This document shows positions 1 through 5,863 of a stretch of 6,558 nt of DNA, one piece after another. The notes under the pieces are model-generated. The model made no database searches, had not been told where the DNA came from, and saw nothing but the letters and a program-made list of their open reading frames with translations. The stretch spans positions 1-6,558 of the forward strand of contig JAEXRB010000264.1 of assembly GCA_023438325.1 (NCBI GenBank). Direction: 5' to 3'. The stretch is from Pseudomonadota bacterium (lineage in GTDB: Bacteria > Pseudomonadota > Gammaproteobacteria > Xanthomonadales > Xanthomonadaceae). A program made the position numbers and the translations under genes. The stretch's first letter is position 1. Each line of letters opens with the position of its first letter.

Positions 1-527
1 GTCTTGAGCACCCAGTCGACGATGGAGTCGGACGGGTTGAGCATGGCGAACTTGCTCTTGGCCTCCGAACCGCCGCCCTTGGCGGCGACGATCACCTCGA
101 CGGTATCGCCCGGCACGACCTTGACGTTGACCACGCCCGGGGTGTTGTCGCGGGTATTGGTGCGCTTGCCGGCCGGGTCGGCCAGCACCGAGGCGCGCAG
201 CTTGTTGTCCGGGTAGGCGTAGGCGCGGCGGATGCCCTCGTTGGCCATGTCCTCCACGCCCATGGTGGCGTCGTCCCAGCGCACGTTCATGCCGATCTCG
301 AGGAACACGGTGACGATGCCGGTGTCCTGGCAGATCGGGCGGTGGCCCTCGGCGCACATGCGCGAGTTGATCAGGATCTGCGCCATCGCCTCCTTGGCCG
401 CCGGCGACTCCTCGCGCTCATAGGCAGCGGCCAGGTTCTTGATGTAGTCGACCGGGTGGTAGTACGAGATGTACTGCAGCGCGTCGGCGATGGACTGGAT
501 GAGGTCTTCCTGCTTGATCGATGTCAC
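1..527 (-). CDS. fumA: Fumarate hydratase, class I (iron-sulfur), N-terminal part, cut by window edge
   Basis: Class I fumarases use a 4Fe-4S cluster to interconvert fumarate and malate in the TCA cycle, in the cytoplasm. The frame is read from a GTG at 527-525 and stays open to base 3, giving 175 residues of a protein that is usually about 500 long. Visible family marks are the RMCAEGHRPICQDTG stretch (residues 56-70), where Cys66 in ICQDTG is the expected cluster ligand and QDTG contacts substrate, then TNTRDNTPG (123-131) and GGGSE (151-155). I chose the GTG because the following TSIKQEDLI matches the usual start of xanthomonad homologues as I remember them, and a GAG six bases upstream can serve as a weak ribosome site. 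No in-frame ATG fits better. The remaining cluster cysteines and the C-terminal domain lie outside the window. The symbol is by analogy with E. coli fumA/fumB, which are paralogues. Confidence 0.93.
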   Translation of the reverse strand, partial: MTSIKQEDLIQSIADALQYISYYHPVDYIKNLAAAYEREESPAAKEAMAQILINSRMCAEGHRPICQDTGIVTVFLEIGMNVRWDDATMGVEDMANEGIRRAYAYPDNKLRASVLADPAGKRTNTRDNTPGVVNVKVVPGDTVEVIVAAKGGGSEAKSKFAMLNPSDSIVDWVLK

Positions 528-561
528 GGCTTGCTCGAGGCTGGCGGGGGTTGAGCTGCGT

Positions 562-567
562 ATTTTA
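562..567 (-). promoter_or_regulatory. Possible -10 box of the fumarase gene
   Basis: On the minus strand this reads TAAAAT, five of six matches to TATAAT, in a very GC-rich setting. It lies 34 bases before the GTG start, which would give a 5' leader of roughly 25-30 bases. No good -35 is seen at 16-18 bases: that position falls inside the first 24-bp repeat and reads like CGCCCG. Promoter identity is inferred from position and the box alone. Confidence 0.35.
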
Positions 568-569
568 CG

Positions 570-593
570 CCCTGCCGTCCATGGCGGGCGCCC
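570..593. repeat. 24-bp direct repeat, copy 1
   Basis: Identical over 24 bases to 648-671, 78 bases away; identity ends at both flanks (g/a before, t/a after). The unit contains an imperfect palindrome centred on CCATGG (GCC..CCATGG..GGC with two unmatched bases per side), so each copy could itself fold. It lies directly upstream of the possible fumarase -10 box. It looks like part of a dispersed intergenic element, which cannot be proved from one window. Confidence 0.85.
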
Positions 594-600
594 TGCGGGC

Positions 601-615
601 CAGCGCTGCGCGCTG
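601..615. repeat. Small inverted repeat / hairpin between the two direct repeats
   Basis: CAGCGC (601-606) and GCGCTG (610-615) are exact inverted copies around a 3-base loop. Alone this would be weak, but it sits three bases from the stronger hairpin at 618-640 and between the two 24-bp repeats, so it is probably part of the same element. Confidence 0.6.
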
Positions 616-617
616 TT

Positions 618-640
618 GGAAACCGCTCCCGGCGGTTTCC
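618..640. repeat. Perfect 9-bp inverted repeat (hairpin) in the fumarase-TRIC spacer
   Basis: GGAAACCGC (618-626) and GCGGTTTCC (632-640) are exact inverted copies around the 5-base loop TCCCG. The stem is strong in RNA or single-stranded DNA. It is not followed by a run of T on the plus strand (only TTGT) or on the minus strand, and it lies between two divergent genes, so an intrinsic terminator is unlikely. A structural or protein-binding role within the surrounding repeat element fits better. Confidence 0.75.
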
Positions 641-647
641 TTGTCCA

Positions 648-671
648 CCCTGCCGTCCATGGCGGGCGCCC
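648..671. repeat. 24-bp direct repeat, copy 2
   Basis: Perfect second copy of 570-593 in the same orientation. The two copies bracket the hairpins at 601-615 and 618-640, giving the order repeat, hairpin, hairpin, repeat over about 100 bases. The rest of this spacer, 672-764, shows no clear further structure apart from a weak -10-like box at 751-756. Confidence 0.85.
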
Positions 672-750
672 AGGGGGACCGCCACGGCAGCCGAACCGCT
701 TCCCGCCGGCACGTCCGCTGGCCGCAATGGCCTCCACCGGCGGCAGGCCG

Positions 751-756
751 CACAAT
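751..756 (+). promoter_or_regulatory. Weak -10-like box just before the TRIC gene (possible leaderless start)
   Basis: CACAAT lies 8 bases before the ATG at 765, so transcription would begin almost at the start codon. No Shine-Dalgarno sequence is visible before that ATG, which agrees with a leaderless or very short-leader message. The -35 region (about 728-733, TGGCCT) is poor. This is a weak inference from position. Confidence 0.25.
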
Positions 757-764
757 ACGGCCGC

Positions 765-1409
765 ATGGGAACCCTGGTCCTGATCCTCGACCTCATCGGC
801 ACCTTCGTCTTCGCCCTGTCCGGGGCGACGATGGGGGTGCGCCGGCGGCTGGACATCTTCGGCGTGCTGGTCCTGTCCTTCGCCGCCGCATTGGCCGGCG
901 GCATCACCCGCGACCTGCTGATCGGCGCCACCCCGGTGGCGGCGATCAGCGACTGGCGCTACCCGGCAATCACCCTGGCCGCCGGCATCGTCACCTTCTT
1001 CCGGGCGCCACTGATCGAACGCATGCAGTACCCGGTGCGCATGTTCGATGCGATGGGCCTGGCGCTGTTCGCGGTGGCCGGCACGCAGAAGGCACTGTCC
1101 TTCGGTATCGCCCCGCCACTGGCGGCAGCACTGGGCATGCTCACAGGCATTGGCGGCGGCATCGCCCGCGACGTGCTGCTGGCCCAGGTGCCGCTGGTGC
1201 TGCAGGCCGAGCTGTATGCCGTGGCCGCGCTGGCCGGTGCTGCGGTGGTGGCACTGGGCTACTGGCTGGACCTGCCGGCCATTCCCTGCGCGCTGGCCGG
1301 TGCCGGGCTGTGTTTCGGGCTGCGGATGATGGCCATGCATTACGACTGGCATCTGCCCAAGGCGTTGCAGTCCTCCGACCCGCCGCCCCCGGAAGGCCCG
1401 CGCCAGTAA
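765..1409 (+). CDS. TRIC cation channel / UPF0126 family inner-membrane protein
   Basis: This 214-residue protein is hydrophobic nearly throughout, with about six to seven predicted membrane segments. It has the internal duplication of the UPF0126 (E. coli YicG/YadS) family: GGITRDLL at residues 45-52 and GGGIARDVL at 130-138, each a glycine pair followed by Arg-Asp. The family is related to the trimeric intracellular cation channels, and bacterial members form trimeric cation pores; some bacterial members have instead been tied to small-solute uptake such as glycine, so the cargo here is unknown. The length matches the usual 200-215. The last 20 residues are proline-rich and probably cytoplasmic. 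The ATG is the first methionine in frame before the hydrophobic helix and has no clear ribosome site. The ABC exporter follows 79 bases downstream on the same strand and may share its transcript. Confidence 0.92.
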   Translation: MGTLVLILDLIGTFVFALSGATMGVRRRLDIFGVLVLSFAAALAGGITRDLLIGATPVAAISDWRYPAITLAAGIVTFFRAPLIERMQYPVRMFDAMGLALFAVAGTQKALSFGIAPPLAAALGMLTGIGGGIARDVLLAQVPLVLQAELYAVAALAGAAVVALGYWLDLPAIPCALAGAGLCFGLRMMAMHYDWHLPKALQSSDPPPPEGPRQ

Positions 1410-1488
1410 GCCTGCGCGCCGACAACTGGGGGCGCTCCCGCTCCGGCACAATGACCACCGCAGAGCCGCCCGCCCACAGGTCCCGCCG

Positions 1489-3348
1489 ATGCCGCCACCG
1501 ATTCCTCCCGCTGCCCCGCTGAAACTGCGCGAACGGTTCCGCGCCCTGCGCAACCTGCCGCCATTCCTGCGGATGATCTGGCAGGCCAGTCCGGCGCTGG
1601 CCCTGTGCAGCCTCGGGTTGCGTCTGGTGCGCTCGCTGATGCCGGTGACAATGCTGTATGTCGCCAAGCTCATCATCGATGAAGTGATCGGCCTGGCCGG
1701 CACGCCGGGAATGGACGGCGGCCTGCACGAGGCCTGGGCCAGCGGCGTGCTGAATCACCTGGCCTTGCTGCTGGCCATCGAATTCGGGCTGGCATTGTTG
1801 TCCGACGTGCTTGGACGCGCCGTGGCGTTCGTGGACAGCACGCTGTCCGAGCTGTACGTCAACGCCGCCAGCGTGCGCCTGATGGAACACGCCGCCACGC
1901 TCGACCTCGAAGATTTCGAGGACAGCGAACTGCAAGACCAACTCGAACGCGCGCGCCGCCAGACCAGCGGTCGCAGCGCACTGATGGGCCAACTGTTCGG
2001 ACAGGCGCAGGACATCATCACCGTCATCGCCTTCGCCGCCGGCCTGGTGGCCTATGCGCCGTGGCTGATCGGGCTGATGCTGGTGGCGCTGCTGCCGGCC
2101 TTCCTCGGCGAAATGCATTTCAACGCACAAGGCTACGCACTCAATTTCCACTGGACCCCGGAACGGCGCGAACTGGATTACGTGCGCCAGACCGGCGCCA
2201 GCGTGGAAACCGCCAAGGAGGTGAAGATCTTCGGTCTGGAAGGCTTCCTGGTGGCGCGTTATCGCATGCTGGCCGAGAAGTTCTACCGCGCCAACCGTGC
2301 CCTGGCGCTGCGTCGTGCGGCCTGGGGCAGCCTGCTCTCGCTGCTCGGCACCGCGGGCTATTACGGCGCCTACGGTTATCTGGCCTGGCGCACCGTGCAT
2401 GGCGATTTCAGCGTCGGCGATCTCACCTTCCTCGCCGGCTCATTCCTGCGTCTGCGCTCGCTGCTGGAAGGCATCCTCAGCGGTTTTTCGCAGGTCGCAA
2501 GCCAGGCGCTGTATCTGGACGACCTGTACTCGTTCTTTGCCATCCAACCGGAAATCCTTTCCAGGCCCGATGCCCGGCCGATTCCCAGGCCCATCCACAC
2601 CGGCTTTGTGTTCGAAGATGTCGGCTTCCGCTATCCGGGAGCGGAACGCTGGGCGGTGCGCCATCTCTCGTTCCATCTTGCCGCCGGTGAATCGGTGGCC
2701 CTGGTCGGCGAGAACGGCGCGGGCAAGACCACGCTGGCAAAATTGCTGGCGCGGCTCTACGACCCGGATGAAGGCCGCATCCTGCTCGACGGCATGGACC
2801 TGCGCGATTACGACCTCGACGACCTGCGCGCCAACATCGGCGTGATCTTCCAGGACTTCGTGCGCTTCAACCTCACTGCCGCCGACAACATCGCGGTCGG
2901 TCGCATCGAAGCACGCGACGACCACGCCCGCATCCAGGAGGCCGCACGCCGCAGCCTCGCCGATGCGGTGATCTCGCGTCTGCCGAAAGGCTATGCACAA
3001 CCGCTAGGCAAACGCTTCGCGCAAGGTGTGGATCTTTCCGGCGGCGAATGGCAAAAGCTCGCCATCGCCCGCGCCTACATGCGCCAGGCCCAAGTGATGA
3101 TCCTCGACGAACCTACTGCCGCGCTGGATGCACGCTCGGAATACGAGGTGTTCGAGCGCTTCAAGGAGCTATCGCTAGGCCGCACCACGGTACTGATCTC
3201 GCACCGCTTCTCCACCGTGCGCATGGCCGATCGCATCCTGGTGCTGGAGCAAGGCCGGATCCTCGAATCAGGCAGCCACGAACATCTCCTGGCCGCAAAC
3301 GGGCGCTATGCGGAGCTGTTCAATCTCCAGGCGGAAGGCTACCGCTGA
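1489..3348 (+). CDS. ABC exporter, fused membrane and ATPase domains (MsbA/MdlB-type, substrate unknown)
   Basis: This 619-residue half-transporter should dimerise in the inner membrane and export a substrate using ATP. After a proline-rich start (PPPIPPAAP), residues about 35-335 form the membrane domain, with hydrophobic stretches near 35-60, 87-107, 172-208 and 283-303. The ATPase domain holds an A-loop Tyr382, Walker A GENGAGKTT (407-415), Q-loop Gln455, signature LSGGEWQ (516-522), Walker B VMILDE (536-541) with Glu541, D-loop AALD (544-547) and switch His572, so it looks fully active. The LSGGEWQ signature and IFQDF loop resemble the branch that includes lanthipeptide exporters such as NisT more than the usual LSGGQRQ lipid flippases; this is from memory. 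No peptidase domain precedes the membrane part, and no peptide precursor or partner gene is nearby, so lipid, peptide and drug export all remain possible. An AGG eight bases before the ATG supports the start. Confidence 0.93.
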   Translation: MPPPIPPAAPLKLRERFRALRNLPPFLRMIWQASPALALCSLGLRLVRSLMPVTMLYVAKLIIDEVIGLAGTPGMDGGLHEAWASGVLNHLALLLAIEFGLALLSDVLGRAVAFVDSTLSELYVNAASVRLMEHAATLDLEDFEDSELQDQLERARRQTSGRSALMGQLFGQAQDIITVIAFAAGLVAYAPWLIGLMLVALLPAFLGEMHFNAQGYALNFHWTPERRELDYVRQTGASVETAKEVKIFGLEGFLVARYRMLAEKFYRANRALALRRAAWGSLLSLLGTAGYYGAYGYLAWRTVHGDFSVGDLTFLAGSFLRLRSLLEGILSGFSQVASQALYLDDLYSFFAIQPEILSRPDARPIPRPIHTGFVFEDVGFRYPGAERWAVRHLSFHLAAGESVALVGENGAGKTTLAKLLARLYDPDEGRILLDGMDLRDYDLDDLRANIGVIFQDFVRFNLTAADNIAVGRIEARDDHARIQEAARRSLADAVISRLPKGYAQPLGKRFAQGVDLSGGEWQKLAIARAYMRQAQVMILDEPTAALDARSEYEVFERFKELSLGRTTVLISHRFSTVRMADRILVLEQGRILESGSHEHLLAANGRYAELFNLQAEGYR

Positions 3349-3457
3349 AGCATGGCTTTCCGATTCCGCGCTAGCGCGCAAGGACACATCTTCAGCACTT
3401 ACTCGCATGCCACGCCCATCGCGGCCCGACACTTCCCGACCATTGGCCGGCGGCGCA
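3349..3457. other. Convergent spacer with a 12-base palindrome, no clear terminator
   Basis: The ABC exporter (plus) and the tlpA-like gene (minus) end toward each other across these 109 bases. The only notable structure is the perfect palindrome CGCGCTAGCGCG at 3367-3378, which can form just a short stem and has no T run on either side. I see no gene and no convincing intrinsic terminator, so termination may be Rho-dependent or transcripts may overlap. Confidence 0.5.
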
Positions 3458-3940
3458 TCAGCCTTCGGTTGCAGCCTCGATCGCCTGTCCCAAGTCGCGC
3501 CCGGTCACCGGGCCGAGGAAGCGCTTGGCCACGCTGCCGTCCGGTGCGATCAGCCAGGTCATCGGCAAGCCGCGCGGCGCCGGGAAATCCGCAGGCGGGT
3601 CGTAAACATCGACAATGGCGATGGGATAACCGGCAGGGTGCTCGATCAGGAACGCACGCATTTCCTCCGCGCTGATGTCCTCGTATGCAAGACCGATGAG
3701 CGCCACGTCATCACGTGATTGCGCGAAGGCACGCAAGTCCGGCATTTCCTTCAGGCATGGGCTGCACCACGTCGCCCAGTAATTGACGATCACCCACTTG
3801 CCGCGCTGTTCGGCCAGATCGAACAGCGGGCCATCGAGCGTATCCACGCGCAGCGTCGGTGTGGCCGCGGGCTCGGCCAACGCAGCGGTGGGAAATACCA
3901 GCGCGGCGACGAGCGCCAGCGTCTTGAGCCATGTCGTCAT
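3458..3940 (-). CDS. TlpA-family periplasmic thiol-disulfide oxidoreductase
   Basis: A 160-residue secreted thioredoxin-fold protein. Residues 1-22 form a typical signal peptide (one Lys, a hydrophobic core, then ALA before Glu23). The mature part has the redox site WCSPC with Cys59 and Cys62, preceded by the usual VIVNYWATW strand, and the cis-proline Pro126 in GLPMTW, followed by LIAPDG. These mark the TlpA/ResA/DsbE group, which reduces disulfides in the periplasm, for example in cytochrome c maturation or for other client proteins; the client cannot be read here. I chose the ATG at 3940-3938: it directly precedes the signal peptide, has GGAG eight bases upstream, and overlaps the yihY stop as ATGA. 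The frame stays open further upstream, but that stretch lies inside yihY and would bury the signal peptide. Confidence 0.9.
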   Translation of the reverse strand: MTTWLKTLALVAALVFPTAALAEPAATPTLRVDTLDGPLFDLAEQRGKWVIVNYWATWCSPCLKEMPDLRAFAQSRDDVALIGLAYEDISAEEMRAFLIEHPAGYPIAIVDVYDPPADFPAPRGLPMTWLIAPDGSVAKRFLGPVTGRDLGQAIEAATEG

Positions 3941-5196
3941 GGATGAAACTCCGTCTGTTCTGAAAGAATGTGCGCCACGCTGCGCTGCATGCGTTCGCGC
4001 AGCGGGCCACGCAAAGCGTCCAGTTCGGCCATGGCGCGGCAGCCATGGGCATCGCCGCTGTCGGGAAGTCGCGCCTGGGCCAAAGGAATGCGCAAGCCAG
4101 CGCATTCGTACAGCTCGCCCAACGGCAGGTGATCCAGATCGCGTACCAAGGCGAATGCACCGTCATCCAGACGCTGGATCACGCGCGTTTCCACCAGCGC
4201 CTGCAACAGACGCATCAAGGTGTCATCGCTGATGGAAGGCTCCAGTTGCTGCAATTGCGCGGTATGCAACCCGCTGCCCGTGCTTTGCGCCTGCGAAAAG
4301 CGCCCGAGCAGGCGCAGCAGGCCGTACAGTTCAAAGCCCTTCGGCAGCCGCCGCTGCGCGGGCTGGAAACGGAACGCGGCCAGCGAGGCGGCGAACGACG
4401 CGCCCAGCAACACCACCACCCACGAGACATACAGCCAGATCAGGAAGATCGGAATCACCGCGATGGCCCCGTACAGCACCTGATAGTTGGCGCGGGTGAG
4501 ATAGAGCGCAAAACCCCACTTCGCCAATTCGAACAATATCGTTGCCAGCACACCGGCCAGCAAGGCGTGCCAGGTCACCACGGTACGATTGGGGATGAGG
4601 CGATACGCCAGGGTGAAGGCCGTCAGCTCCAGCACCACCGGCAGCATGCGCAACAGGCCGCCGCGATTGCTTTCATCGCCCAGCAGCGGCAGCGATGCCA
4701 GATACGAGGACACCGCGAAACTGGCGACGGCCAGCAGCGGCAGCAGCGTCATCGCGGCCCAGTAGATCAACAGGCGCGCCAACGGCCGACGCGGCGTGGT
4801 GACACGCCAGATGCGGTTGAAAGTGTCTTCGATGCGCGACAGTGTCAGCAGAGCGGTCACCAGCACCGTGATCGCGCCCAGGCCCGAGAGCGCACGTGCA
4901 TTGCCGGCAGCTTCGGAAAGAAAGCCGGAAACGCTGTCGGCTGCGCTCGGCAGGAAGTTCTCGAACACGAAACGGGTCATGTCTTGCACCCAGTTTTCGT
5001 AGAACGGGAACATCGAAACCACGCCGAACACCACCGCTGCCAACGGCACCGCGGCGAACAACGTGGCGTAGGCCAGCGTGGCGGCCGAATCGAAACAGCG
5101 ATCTTCGAGGAAGCGGCGTCCGAGGAAACGCAGGAAGGCGTGCAGCCTGTCACTGTGTGCATCGAGCCATTCGCGCGGGCGGGTCAGGAGGGACAT
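3937..5196 (-). CDS. yihY: YihY/BrkB-family inner-membrane protein
   Basis: A 419-residue member of the YihY/virulence factor BrkB family. E. coli YihY was once called ribonuclease BN by mistake; the biochemical role of the family remains unclear, and Bordetella BrkB was linked to serum resistance. The N-terminal 270 residues hold about six hydrophobic segments. The family signature SAATLAYATLFAAVPL is at residues 37-52, and the last membrane part contains the segment VIPIFLIWLYVSW followed by LLGASFAA. Residues about 280-419 are a soluble, presumably cytoplasmic tail that looks like a small winged-helix fold followed by a charged region. The ATG at 5196-5194 is the first in frame and starts a short amphipathic stretch before the signature; no strong ribosome site is seen. 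It is the first gene of a pair with the tlpA-like gene and is divergent from wrbA. Confidence 0.92.
   Translation of the reverse strand: MSLLTRPREWLDAHSDRLHAFLRFLGRRFLEDRCFDSAATLAYATLFAAVPLAAVVFGVVSMFPFYENWVQDMTRFVFENFLPSAADSVSGFLSEAAGNARALSGLGAITVLVTALLTLSRIEDTFNRIWRVTTPRRPLARLLIYWAAMTLLPLLAVASFAVSSYLASLPLLGDESNRGGLLRMLPVVLELTAFTLAYRLIPNRTVVTWHALLAGVLATILFELAKWGFALYLTRANYQVLYGAIAVIPIFLIWLYVSWVVVLLGASFAASLAAFRFQPAQRRLPKGFELYGLLRLLGRFSQAQSTGSGLHTAQLQQLEPSISDDTLMRLLQALVETRVIQRLDDGAFALVRDLDHLPLGELYECAGLRIPLAQARLPDSGDAHGCRAMAELDALRGPLRERMQRSVAHILSEQTEFHP
3949..3952 (-). promoter_or_regulatory. Ribosome binding site of the tlpA-like gene, inside the end of yihY
   Basis: On the minus strand GGAG lies eight bases before the ATG at 3940-3938. 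It is within the last codons of yihY, whose TGA shares three bases with this ATG (ATGA overlap, 3937-3940). This decides the start of the tlpA-like gene and points to translational coupling. Confidence 0.7.
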
Positions 5197-5269
5197 CGGA
5201 GCAAAAGGTTACCCGAGATGGGCGACGCAAAAGCTATCCTTGCGACTTTCATCCACATGATCTGCTGCC
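5197..5269. promoter_or_regulatory. Divergent control region between yihY and wrbA
   Basis: These 73 bases must hold the promoters of both the yihY-tlpA and wrbA-DUF2069 units unless these start inside genes. A TATCCT at 5235-5240 could be a wrbA -10 box, 29 bases before its ATG, but no good -35 is seen. The 7-base sequence GCAAAAG occurs twice in the same direction (5201-5207 and 5227-5233), 26 bases apart, which could be chance or a pair of binding sites on one face of the helix. No strong promoter is readable for yihY. Confidence 0.4.
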
Positions 5270-5863
5270 ATGAACGACATTCTCATCCTTTATTACAGCC
5301 GCGGCGGATCGGTCGCACGACTGGCGCGGCAGGTAGCTCGCGGCGTGGAAGAAGTGGCCGGCATGCGCGCCCGATTGCGCAGCGTGCCGCCCGTGGCACC
5401 GATCACCCAGCAGGCCGCACCACCCGAGCCGGAAGAAGGCGCACCCTACGTGAGCACCGATGACCTGACCGAATGCGCCGGGCTGATCCTCGGCAGCCCT
5501 ACACGCTTCGGCAACATGGCCGCGCCGCTTAAGCACTTCCTCGACGGCACCGGCAGCCATTGGGCATCGGGCACGTTGATCGGCAAGCCGGCAGCGGCGT
5601 TCACCTCCAGCGCGACGATGCATGGCGGCCAGGAATCCACCCTGCTGACAATGCTGCTGCCGCTGCTGCATCACGGCATGGTGATCGTCGGGATTCCTTT
5701 CAGCGAGGCCGATCTCAGCACCACGCGCAGCGGTGGTTCGCCGTATGGCGCAAGCCATGTGGCCGGCGACAACGATGATCCCGAGCCTACCGACGAAGAA
5801 AAACGTCTCGCACGCGCGCTTGGCAAGCGCGTGGCGCAGACGGCACGGAAGCTCACGGCATGA
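5270..5863 (+). CDS. wrbA: NAD(P)H:quinone oxidoreductase, WrbA-type flavodoxin-like
   Basis: WrbA proteins bind FMN and reduce quinones by two electrons using NAD(P)H, a cytoplasmic activity thought to protect against redox cycling. The 197 residues match the usual length of about 195-200. The FMN phosphate loop is SRGGSV (residues 10-15) after the first strand ILILYY; the second flavin loop is GSPTRFGNMAAPLKHFLD (75-92), with the following Trp98; HGGQEST (118-124) and GGSPYGASHVAG (155-166) are the other conserved WrbA blocks. The loop SRGGS differs from the E. coli SMYGH form but is common in this family as I recall it. The ATG at 5270 lies directly before the first strand; no clear Shine-Dalgarno is visible. 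Its stop overlaps the next start by four bases (ATGA at 5860-5863), so it probably forms an operon with the DUF2069 gene. Confidence 0.93.
   Translation: MNDILILYYSRGGSVARLARQVARGVEEVAGMRARLRSVPPVAPITQQAAPPEPEEGAPYVSTDDLTECAGLILGSPTRFGNMAAPLKHFLDGTGSHWASGTLIGKPAAAFTSSATMHGGQESTLLTMLLPLLHHGMVIVGIPFSEADLSTTRSGGSPYGASHVAGDNDDPEPTDEEKRLARALGKRVAQTARKLTA

Noticed and set aside
618..640. Intrinsic terminator in the fumarase-TRIC spacer
   Set aside because: The stem is strong but no T run follows on either strand, and the flanking genes diverge, so no transcript is expected to end here.
570..671. CRISPR array
   Set aside because: Only two repeat copies with a 54-base gap that itself contains hairpins, and no cas gene is nearby.
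524..931. Minus-strand frames through the repeat region that would encode repeated HGRQG-like peptides
   Set aside because: The peptide repeat only reflects the 24-bp DNA repeat; there is no ribosome site and the frame runs into TRIC antisense.
521..1522. Open frame of 333 codons on the plus strand overlapping the spacer and TRIC gene
   Set aside because: It is Arg/Gly/Pro-rich low-complexity sequence running out of frame through the TRIC gene; the real protein starts at 765.
1141..2400. Long open frame of 419 codons on the minus strand across the TRIC and ABC genes
   Set aside because: It is antisense to two proteins with clear family motifs, is rich in Gln, His, Ala and Arg as expected from GC-rich shadow frames, and has no recognisable domain.
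3367..3378. Palindrome CGCGCTAGCGCG as a terminator
   Set aside because: It makes only a four-pair stem around a four-base loop and has no T run on either side.
3941..4105. Upstream ATG that would extend the tlpA-like protein to 215 residues
   Set aside because: It lies entirely within yihY, places 55 unrelated residues before a clear signal peptide, and the ATG at 3940 has a good ribosome site and ATGA overlap.
3970..5463. Open frame of 497 codons on the plus strand opposite yihY and into wrbA
   Set aside because: Its Gln/Arg/His-rich composition is typical of a frame antisense to a high-GC gene, and yihY and wrbA on the other frames are well supported.
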